DNA from: an uncultured Alphaproteobacteria bacterium
GTDB lineage: Bacteria; Pseudomonadota; Alphaproteobacteria; RF32; CAG-239
Direction: 5' to 3'
Assembly (NCBI GenBank): GCA_934271195.1
Contig: CAKQRB010000054.1
Span: 1 to 10,374 of the forward strand
Length of the DNA: 10,374 nucleotides
The notes under the pieces are model-generated. The model had not been told where the DNA came from. It did no database searches and saw only the letters and a list, made by a program, of their open reading frames with translations. A program made the position numbers and the translations under genes. Shown here piece by piece: positions 1 to 5,076 of the stretch (positions within the stretch are counted from its first letter, which is position 1; every line of letters starts with the position of its first letter).

Positions 1-61
1 AACTCCTTTGCTTTTATTTAGACAATTGCCAGACCATCTCTAACATAATAGCAAAGGAGTT
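1..61. repeat. Inverted repeat with 16-base arms at the window edge
   Basis: Bases 1-16 and 46-61 are reverse complements with one mismatch; the outer 12 bases (AACTCCTTTGCT / AGCAAAGGAGTT) match perfectly. The loop is 29 bases. The right arm runs into five T residues (60-64), so on the plus strand it could act as an intrinsic terminator for a gene left of the window, although the loop is long for that. The left end is cut by the window, so longer arms, such as those of a small mobile element, cannot be excluded. Confidence 0.55.
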
Positions 62-90
62 TTTACGTGCAAAGCTGTAAGCTCTTTGGA

Positions 91-115
91 ACCACGCGCC
101 TAGCGCGTGGTTTTC
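91..115 (+). terminator. Intrinsic terminator of an unseen rightward gene
   Basis: A 9-bp GC-rich perfect stem (ACCACGCGC at 91-99, GCGCGTGGT at 103-111) with a 3-base loop is followed by T residues (TTTTC) on the plus strand. On the minus strand the stem is followed by TCC, not a T-run. It therefore reads as the end of a rightward transcript that starts left of the window and faces metG. Confidence 0.75.
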
Positions 116-120
116 TGGAT

Positions 121-153
121 ACAAAAATTCTCCCCGAAATCGTTCGGGGAGAA
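121..153 (-). terminator. Intrinsic terminator of metG
   Basis: An 11-bp stem (128-138 with 143-153, loop ATCG) lies just after the metG stop codon. Read on the minus strand it ends in TTTTTGT (127 down to 121), the classic Rho-independent form. The plus-strand side has A residues instead. It faces the terminator at 91-115, so two converging transcripts end within about 60 bases. Confidence 0.85.
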
Positions 154-157
154 AAAT

Positions 158-1717
158 CTAAATGGCTGCCATATATTCGAGTTCCTGCTGAATGTTTATG
201 CGCGGGAACAAAGGGTCACCGCCGGTCACTTTGGCATTTTGCGGCAAAGCGCCGAACGTATAAACCGTATTCCAAGCGGTTTCCTTATTGCCGGCGCCTA
301 TTCTCTTCCAAATTTCCGGCATTGTGGCTGGCATGAATGGCTGCAACAGCACGGAACTAATACGGATTGTTTCCAGCAAGTTGTATAAAACCGTTGCCAG
401 TCTGGTTCTTTGGCTCTCGTCTTTTGCCAAAGCCCAGGGCGTTGTTTCGTCAATATATTTATTGGCACGGGAAATCAAGTTAAAGATTTCGGCCAAAGCA
501 TCGCTCAGATGCATATTGTCAATTTTTTCCTCAACTTTTTTCGGGGTTTCTTCAGCCAGCGCAACCAGTTCCTTATCCAATTCGTCAGCTTGTCTTTCCG
601 TCGGCAGCTGACCGTCAAAATATTTTTGAATCATAGAAACAGTGCGCGAAACCAAATTGCCGAGATTATTGGCAAGGTCGGTATTGACCCGTTGCAAAAA
701 CAGCTCGCTGACAAAAGTGCAGTCACTGCTGAACGGCATTTCGCGCAAGATTTCATAGCGCAAAGCATCAACGCCGTAACGGTCACCCAGCACAAAAGGA
801 TCGACTACGTTTCCGAGCGATTTGCTCATTTTCTTATCGCCAAAGGTAATCCAGCCATGGCCGTAAATTTTCTTGGGCAAAGGAATTTCCAGCGCCATCA
901 GAATTGCCGGCCAAATCAGTGCATGAAAGCGCACGATTTCTTTGGCCATAACGTGAATATCTGCCGGCCAGAATTTGTCATAATCATGATATGTCTCATT
1001 ATGAAAGCCCAAAGCGGAAATATAGTTGGACAGAGCATCAATCCAGACATAGACAACATGTTTGTTATCAAAATCGACCGGCACGCCCCATTTGAAGCTG
1101 GTGCGGGAAACGCACAAATCTTCCAGTCCCGGTTTGATAAAGTTATTAACCATTTCATTCACGCGGCTGGCCGGTTCAAGAAAAGTGCCACTTTCCAGCA
1201 GTTCGCGCAGTTTATCGGAAAAGGCGGAAAGTTTGAAGAAATATGCCTCTTCCGTCATATCAACCACATCACGGCCGCAATCTGGGCATTTGCCGTCAAT
1301 CAATTGCGAATCGGTCCAAAAGCTCTCGCAAGGCTTGCAATATTTGCCTTTATATTCACCTTTATAAATATAGCCTTTATCGTAAAGCTGCTTAAAGACA
1401 TATTGCACGGTTTGAATATGGTAATCATCGGTTGTGCGGACAAAACGATCATAAGACACGTTCATATAAGCCCAGAGTTTTTGGAACTCGGCAACAACTT
1501 TGTCCGTATATTCCTTTGGAGAAAGTCCGGCCGCCGTCGCCTTATCCTCAATTTTCTGACCATGTTCATCAGTACCGGTCAAAAACATAACATCATATCC
1601 TTTGGCGCGTTTGTAACGGGCAACGGTATCACAGGCAACTGTGGTATAGCAGTGGCCGATGTGCGGAGAACCGGAAGGATAATAAATCGGGGTCGTAATA
1701 TAAAACTTTTCTGCCAT
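158..1717 (-). CDS. metG: Methionyl-tRNA synthetase
   Basis: This cytoplasmic class I aminoacyl-tRNA synthetase joins methionine to tRNA-Met, including the initiator, using ATP. The 519-residue protein shows the HIGH signature (HIGH, residues 19-22), the KMSKS loop (KMSKS, 296-300) and the connective-peptide zinc knuckle with two CxxC pairs (C127, C130, C144, C147). WIDALSNY (225-232) and the helical anticodon-binding region (about 340-470) are also typical. The length fits the short form that lacks the C-terminal EMAP/Trbp111-like tRNA-binding domain. The ATG at 1717 is chosen because the conserved N-terminus FYITTPIYYPSG follows at once, and a purine-rich AAGAAGAG lies about 10 bases upstream. 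It is a single-gene unit with its own promoter and terminator. It is intact, and I am sure of the call. Confidence 0.98.
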   Translation of the reverse strand: MAEKFYITTPIYYPSGSPHIGHCYTTVACDTVARYKRAKGYDVMFLTGTDEHGQKIEDKATAAGLSPKEYTDKVVAEFQKLWAYMNVSYDRFVRTTDDYHIQTVQYVFKQLYDKGYIYKGEYKGKYCKPCESFWTDSQLIDGKCPDCGRDVVDMTEEAYFFKLSAFSDKLRELLESGTFLEPASRVNEMVNNFIKPGLEDLCVSRTSFKWGVPVDFDNKHVVYVWIDALSNYISALGFHNETYHDYDKFWPADIHVMAKEIVRFHALIWPAILMALEIPLPKKIYGHGWITFGDKKMSKSLGNVVDPFVLGDRYGVDALRYEILREMPFSSDCTFVSELFLQRVNTDLANNLGNLVSRTVSMIQKYFDGQLPTERQADELDKELVALAEETPKKVEEKIDNMHLSDALAEIFNLISRANKYIDETTPWALAKDESQRTRLATVLYNLLETIRISSVLLQPFMPATMPEIWKRIGAGNKETAWNTVYTFGALPQNAKVTGGDPLFPRINIQQELEYMAAI

Positions 1718-1764
1718 GGCTTTAATCTCTTCTTGTTTTTGTTGCTTCTTTTAATATTGTGCGA

Positions 1765-1792
1765 ATTTTATTACAGAATAATATTTTTGCAA
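1765..1792 (-). promoter_or_regulatory. Probable metG promoter
   Basis: Read on the minus strand: TTGCAA (-35, plus positions 1787-1792), a 16-base spacer, then TAAAAT (-10, 1765-1770), a sigma70-like pair. It lies about 48 bases upstream of the metG ATG. The same TTGCAA-N16 form recurs before the XRE gene. Confidence 0.5.
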
Positions 1793-1852
1793 GCGAAATC
1801 TTAGAAAATTCTCAGTTTCCGCAAGAGGCAAAAAAAACGCCATAAAGCCCCC

Positions 1853-1885
1853 AAAAAAAGCTTTTGAATGTAAAAGCTCTTTTTT
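1853..1885. terminator. AT-rich hairpin, possible two-way terminator
   Basis: An A-run leads into AGCTTTT (1859-1865), a short loop and AAAAGCT (1872-1878), then a T-run (1880-1885). The A-run also pairs with the T-run around a one-base bulge, making a stem of about 13 bp that could stop transcription in either direction. GGCAAAAAA (1827-1835) could alternatively pair with TTTTTTGCC (1880-1888). It lies between the divergent metG and lysozyme promoters, where no gene ends, so it may act as an insulator. Confidence 0.4.
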
Positions 1886-1900
1886 GCCGTCTATGGCTGA

Positions 1901-1929
1901 TTGATGTTCTCTTTTTCTCTCCGTATATT
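1901..1929 (+). promoter_or_regulatory. Probable promoter of the lysozyme/Cys-rich block
   Basis: TTGATG (1901-1906), a 17-base spacer and TATATT (1924-1929) match the sigma70 form well. The predicted start near 1936 gives a leader of about 39 bases before the lysozyme ATG at 1975. Confidence 0.5.
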
Positions 1930-1974
1930 TTCTTTGTCTACAAAGTTTTATTAATTTTTAAAAAGGAAAGAAAA

Positions 1975-2784
1975 ATGACATACAGATCACAAGCCGTTCC
2001 CAGTTATGCTGCTTACGGCGGCGTACCGGAAGAAGATGCCTATGGCGGCGCATCGTTGGAAATCGGACTGTCGCCGGCACAAAGAAGCGCCAAAATCGCC
2101 GAACGCAAAAAGAAACTGCAAGAACAGCAAAACAGGCTGAATAAGACCTACCAAAATTCAGATTACAAAGGTTCAATTCCTACTAATGAACAAGAAGAAT
2201 ATTTATATTATTTTAACAGAGACAAAGAGGATATCTGTAAAAATGAAGGCGGAATGCGCCCCTATGCTTATCTTGACACGGCTAAAAAACCCAATACGAC
2301 TATCGGCTGCGGCATTAATCTCGACCAGACAAGGGGCGTTAAAACTTATCATGCCCAAACGAGAAAGCTGCTCACCCCGCAGGAATATGCTTATGAAGAT
2401 GCAAGATTGAAAAGAAGCCATCATCCTGACTATTTGGCTTCTTATTATGAAGATAAATCTAATATTCGTATTGCACCGGAAGAAAATGATCGTATAATGA
2501 GAGAAAAATACAAAGATGCCTACAATGTTGTAATAAAGCAATATCCGAATTTCAGGGAGTATACAGAAGGGCAACAAAAAGCGTTGATGGATATGAGCTA
2601 TGCTTTGGGGCAAAGCAAGTTTTCAAAATATAAAAATATGAGAGCTGCCATTCATAATAATAATTGGGAACAAGCGGCTAAAGAATCTTGGCGCAATGGT
2701 TCCGGCATAGAACGTAATATTGATACAATGAAAAACTTTTATCCCAAAATTAATACAGACGCTTTTACTAAGGAGAAAAAATAA
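1975..2784 (+). CDS. GH24 (T4-type) lysozyme-like protein, no signal peptide
   Basis: Predicted muramidase of 269 residues that would cut the MurNAc-GlcNAc bond of peptidoglycan. The T4-lysozyme catalytic pattern is visible: E91 in NEGG, D101 in YLDT and T109 in TTIGCG, with spacing close to T4's Glu11-Asp20-Thr26. The C-terminal part (about 198-258: QQKALMDMSYALGQ, then WEQAAKESW) resembles T4's ALINMVFQMGE...WDEAA region. Residues 1-75 are an extra segment: Tyr/Gly/Ala-rich at 9-30, then a charged helix (38-58). I chose the ATG at 1975 because AAGGA lies 7 bases upstream; a longer reading from TTG at 1864 has no ribosome-binding site and starts inside a hairpin. No N-terminal signal peptide is visible, so export would need a holin-like or dedicated secretion route. 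The stop lies one base before the next start, suggesting translational coupling. Family call strong, biological role unknown. Confidence 0.85.
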   Translation: MTYRSQAVPSYAAYGGVPEEDAYGGASLEIGLSPAQRSAKIAERKKKLQEQQNRLNKTYQNSDYKGSIPTNEQEEYLYYFNRDKEDICKNEGGMRPYAYLDTAKKPNTTIGCGINLDQTRGVKTYHAQTRKLLTPQEYAYEDARLKRSHHPDYLASYYEDKSNIRIAPEENDRIMREKYKDAYNVVIKQYPNFREYTEGQQKALMDMSYALGQSKFSKYKNMRAAIHNNNWEQAAKESWRNGSGIERNIDTMKNFYPKINTDAFTKEKK

Positions 2785-2785
2785 A

Positions 2786-3466
2786 ATGGATTATATGATA
2801 CGGACGATTACCTGTCTTGGCGGCATTCTTTTTTGTTTTGGCGCTTTTGAAGCACGGGCGGCAGATGATTGCGTTTTTTTGGTTAATGGCGAGTGCTTTG
2901 ATTGTTATACGACAGAGACTTTAGAAGTCGGAACACCGGAAAATTGTCTGAAGTACTGCCCTAACCGCGTGGTTTCTCTTAACTATGAACGCGTCCATTG
3001 TGACTTAAGGATAAAGGATGCTTATTCCAAATATAAAGACACAGAAGTTCCGAAAGAAAATTGTCTGAAAGAAAATTATTTTGAAAATGGCAGGGGGGAA
3101 TGTTATTCTTGTGACACGAGAATGCCTGTATGGATTTCTTATAACTGTGAGCAAGATGAAAAATGCCGGAACCGCTGCCCTAACCGGACAATCCGTTATA
3201 ACGGAGTAACATCAAGTTTCAGCGTTATTAAATGTCCGGAAAACCGGCCGTTGATGGATTGGTGTTTCATGTGCTGGTCTTGCGATGAAGAAACCCCGAT
3301 CCGCATGAGTTTCGGACAGCATTTGAATGGACAATTCTGCCAAGGAAAGCGCTATCTCGGAGGTCCAGGTTACATCAGCTATAAATGTCCGCAAGACAAA
3401 CAAAAGCTGAAAGAAAACGAATGCCGACAGTGTAACGGTAAATGGAAAAACGGAAAATGCAAGTAA
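2786..3466 (+). CDS. Secreted cysteine-rich repeat protein, copy A
   Basis: 226 residues; I do not recognise the family. A signal peptide (1-25, ending A-R-A before ADDC) sends it across the inner membrane. The mature part has 21 cysteines in about 200 residues, an odd number, so at least one is free or bonds another chain. Three loosely repeated modules share the order C-x2-C, about 13-18 residues, C, an R-containing link, 10-14 residues, C. Module 1 spans GECFDC (36-40) to C72, with CPNR at 58-61. Module 2 spans GECYSC (105-109) to C150, with CPNR at 131-134. Module 3 spans CWSC (163-166) to C201. A tail carries NECRQC. Disulfide-stabilised folding is likely; metal binding by the CxxC pairs is possible. 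Translation starts one base after the lysozyme stop, with AAGGAG inside the lysozyme's last codons. Close tandem paralogue downstream. Confidence 0.85.
   Translation: MDYMIRTITCLGGILFCFGAFEARAADDCVFLVNGECFDCYTTETLEVGTPENCLKYCPNRVVSLNYERVHCDLRIKDAYSKYKDTEVPKENCLKENYFENGRGECYSCDTRMPVWISYNCEQDEKCRNRCPNRTIRYNGVTSSFSVIKCPENRPLMDWCFMCWSCDEETPIRMSFGQHLNGQFCQGKRYLGGPGYISYKCPQDKQKLKENECRQCNGKWKNGKCK
3374..3445 (+). repeat. 72-base direct repeat in the Cys-rich genes, copy A
   Basis: This stretch near the 3' end of copy A matches 4135-4206 at 71 of 72 bases, synonymous positions included. It encodes the end of module 3 and the start of the C-terminal tail. Such identity next to a strongly diverged middle suggests recent conversion or constraint. 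Confidence 0.9.
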
Positions 3467-3549
3467 ATTTTTTACTTATTACATTTGGTCAGTAATTACC
3501 TGAAATATTGCGTTTAACAGTATTTTTATTGTCATAGGGAGAAATAAAG

Positions 3550-4227
3550 ATGGGGTGTGTAACACATAAAATATTCGGACTGGCCGGAATAATTCTTAGT
3601 TTCGGCGTTTTTGATGTTCGGGCAGAAGACAACTGTGTTTTTTGGGTTAAGGGTGAGTGCTTTGACTGTTATACACCTCAGACATTGGAAGTCGGAACGC
3701 CGGAGAATTGTTTGAAGCATTGTCCTAACCGCGTGGTTTCTATTGATACTCCGTATGTTTATTGCAAGTTGAATGAAAAAGGATTTTCGCCCTACATCTT
3801 TTATCCGATTGTTTCTGAAAAAGATTGTAATGGGCCTTCTTTTGAGGGGATTTTCGGGGAGTGCAAATGCTGTGAAACGACAGAGGCCGTGCGGATTTCT
3901 TATGATTGCGAGCAAGATGAAGAATGCCGGAACCGTTGCCCAAACCGGACAATCCGTTATGATTGGCTACACCAAAGGAAAAGCGTTATCAAATGCCCTG
4001 AAGGCCGGCCGTTAATGGATTGGCGCTTTATGTGTTGGCCTTGTGACGAAGAGACGCCGGTCGACATGAGTTTCGGACAAGAGCTGAATGAACAATTTTG
4101 CCACGGTAAGCGTTATATTAAAAAACACGATTATATCAGCTATAAATGTCCGCAAGACAAACAAAAGCTGAAAGAAGACGAATGCCGACAGTGTAACGGT
4201 AAATGGGACGGCTGGAAATGCCGATAA
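3550..4227 (+). CDS. Secreted cysteine-rich repeat protein, copy B
   Basis: 225 residues, a tandem paralogue of the gene before it with the same plan: signal peptide 1-25 (ending V-R-A before EDNC), 21 mature cysteines and three C-x2-C...CPNR...C modules (GECFDC at 36-40 with CPNR at 58-61; CPNR at 130-133; FMCWPC at 160-165). The segments at 33-64 and 195-219 are almost identical to copy A (28 of 32 and 24 of 25 residues). Residues about 65-118 are diverged and share mainly cysteines. Two cysteine positions have moved: B gains C107 in CKCC, and has R in place of A's C160. AGGGAG ends 8 bases before the ATG. The 83-base gap from copy A shows no convincing promoter, so co-transcription with the lysozyme is likely. 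Function unknown. Confidence 0.85.
   Translation: MGCVTHKIFGLAGIILSFGVFDVRAEDNCVFWVKGECFDCYTPQTLEVGTPENCLKHCPNRVVSIDTPYVYCKLNEKGFSPYIFYPIVSEKDCNGPSFEGIFGECKCCETTEAVRISYDCEQDEECRNRCPNRTIRYDWLHQRKSVIKCPEGRPLMDWRFMCWPCDEETPVDMSFGQELNEQFCHGKRYIKKHDYISYKCPQDKQKLKEDECRQCNGKWDGWKCR
4135..4206 (+). repeat. 72-base direct repeat in the Cys-rich genes, copy B
   Basis: Partner of 3374-3445, differing at one base (an A in copy A is G here, changing Asn to Asp). Recombination between the two would delete about 760 bases and fuse the genes in frame. Confidence 0.9.
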
Positions 4228-4231
4228 AAAT

Positions 4232-4283
4232 TATTTGCGATCAGTGCTGAAATCGGCTCTTGTTGCAAATATAAAATTTTTTT
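4232..4283 (+). terminator. Likely terminator of the lysozyme/Cys-rich block
   Basis: TATTTGC (4232-4238) pairs with GCAAATA (4265-4271) around an inner imperfect GC-containing hairpin (about 4243-4258). Seven T residues follow at 4277-4283. The outer stem is AT-rich and the T-run starts five bases after it, so strength is uncertain. It starts about five bases after the copy B stop and overlaps the next promoter. Confidence 0.45.
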
Positions 4284-4291
4284 CCTATATC
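4264..4291 (+). promoter_or_regulatory. Probable promoter of the XRE-type gene
   Basis: TTGCAA (4264-4269), 16 bases, TATATC (4286-4291). Its -35 is the right arm of the preceding terminator stem. The predicted start near 4298 leaves a leader of about 37 bases and rules against translation from the ATG at 4296. Confidence 0.4.
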
Positions 4292-4334
4292 TTGTATGTT
4301 TTGTCGGCAACCGGTTTTTGAGAAAGAAACTTTT

Positions 4335-5027
4335 ATGGAACAGCTTCCTTTTGACCTCATAAATCAAATTATTGCAAGTGATGAAAACAGGATAAAAATT
4401 TTTCGCCAATATTTCGGTCTTTCTTCCCGATTGCTTGCCGAAAAAGTTCATATGTCTGTGGAAGAGATTGAACAGCTCGAAAACAGCCGCTTAGATTTTC
4501 TTGACTTGTCGCTTTTAAATATTGCACAAAGTTTCAAAGTTGACGCTGAATTGTTGCAAGAAGCGTCCTGTTCTTTTTCAAACAAAAATTTACGCCTTTT
4601 AGATTTTATTTTTTATAAACAAAGCCAAAACTTAAATTCTGCACTTTTTAAGAAACAAATTCTCAATTGGGCAAGTCTTGTTTTATATTTCAGCAGAAAA
4701 GAATGGGAAAAAAATAACAAAAGTGCAGCAGATATTTTATATTCTATACGAAAAAGAGACGAAGCTATTAACAGAGCTAAATGCAGAGATAAAAAATATG
4801 CTCCTTTCCGAAAATATTTTAAAGCATTACAACAAAAGAAATATCTTGAACAGCAACAATCCGGTCAAACGTTATCGGCCAACTGTTTTGCGAGATGGTA
4901 TTTAGAAAACAAGGATGATCACATTGAAATTCCTTATGCAGTACAAAATCAGAAAAATAAATTAATTCAACTGGCACAAGCAAACAACAGAGATTTCAAA
5001 AAAATTTTTCGCCACAACTGCTCTTGA
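4335..5027 (+). CDS. XRE-family helix-turn-helix protein with unrecognised C-terminal region
   Basis: 230 residues. Residues about 18-75 form a Cro/CI-type DNA-binding fold: FRQYFGLSSRLLAEKVHMS is helix 1, turn and recognition region, then VEEIEQLENSR and LLNIAQSFKVDAELL, the usual XRE order. The remaining 150 residues are rich in Lys, Asn, Gln and aromatics (for example KYLEQQQSGQ) and match no domain I know; they may sense a ligand or form dimers. I start at ATG 4335 (MEQLPFDL) because the ATG at 4296 sits at the predicted transcription start with no Shine-Dalgarno sequence; even so, 4335 has only a weak AGAAAG upstream. The gene is more AT-rich than the channel gene that follows, a possible sign of separate origin. 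It ends 49 bases before the channel start, next to an inverted repeat that could be its operator. DNA-binding call good, target unknown. Confidence 0.75.
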   Translation: MEQLPFDLINQIIASDENRIKIFRQYFGLSSRLLAEKVHMSVEEIEQLENSRLDFLDLSLLNIAQSFKVDAELLQEASCSFSNKNLRLLDFIFYKQSQNLNSALFKKQILNWASLVLYFSRKEWEKNNKSAADILYSIRKRDEAINRAKCRDKKYAPFRKYFKALQQKKYLEQQQSGQTLSANCFARWYLENKDDHIEIPYAVQNQKNKLIQLAQANNRDFKKIFRHNCS

Positions 5028-5051
5028 TATGCAGGATACCACACTTATATT
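5024..5051 (+). promoter_or_regulatory. Probable promoter of the MscS-type channel gene
   Basis: TTGATA (5024-5029, overlapping the stop of the XRE gene), 16 bases, TATATT (5046-5051); each box differs from consensus at one base. The predicted start near 5058 falls in the loop of the inverted repeat at 5043-5073. Confidence 0.5.
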
Positions 5052-5073
5052 CTCTTGCTGAGGGAGTATAAGT
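5043..5073 (+). promoter_or_regulatory. 13-bp inverted repeat over the -10 box and ribosome-binding site
   Basis: ACTTATATTCTCT (5043-5055) pairs with AGGGAGTATAAGT (5061-5073) around TGCTG, with two G-U pairs if RNA and 11 of 13 symmetric positions if DNA. The right arm contains AGGGAG, the Shine-Dalgarno sequence for the ATG at 5077. No T-run follows, so it is not a terminator. It could be an operator covering -10 to +15, or, in read-through transcripts from the XRE gene, a hairpin hiding the ribosome-binding site. Confidence 0.65.
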
Positions 5074-5076
5074 CTT

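Noticed and set aside
67..336. GTG-started frame of 89 codons with AGGAG upstream
   Set aside because: It runs through both terminators and then antisense to metG, and the AGGAG is just the arm of the inverted repeat. Composition does not look coding.
410..1804. 464-codon frame on the plus strand opposite metG
   Set aside because: It lies antisense over a complete, fully recognised metG. Its length is explained by the codon bias of metG leaving few stops in that frame, and its sequence shows no domain.
1864..1974. N-terminal extension of the lysozyme by 37 residues from TTG 1864, giving a hydrophobic segment
   Set aside because: There is no Shine-Dalgarno sequence, the start lies inside an AT-rich hairpin, and the likely promoter (1901-1929) would begin transcription downstream of it. 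ATG 1975 has AAGGA at 7 bases.
3467..3549. Imperfect palindrome TCAGTAATTACCTGA and a possible promoter before Cys-rich copy B
   Set aside because: The palindrome is short with a one-base bulge, and no -35/-10 pair at acceptable spacing fits the copy B start. Co-transcription is simpler.
4296..4334. Upstream ATG adding 13 residues to the XRE protein
   Set aside because: It has only pyrimidines upstream and coincides with the predicted transcription start. The HTH fold begins after the second start.
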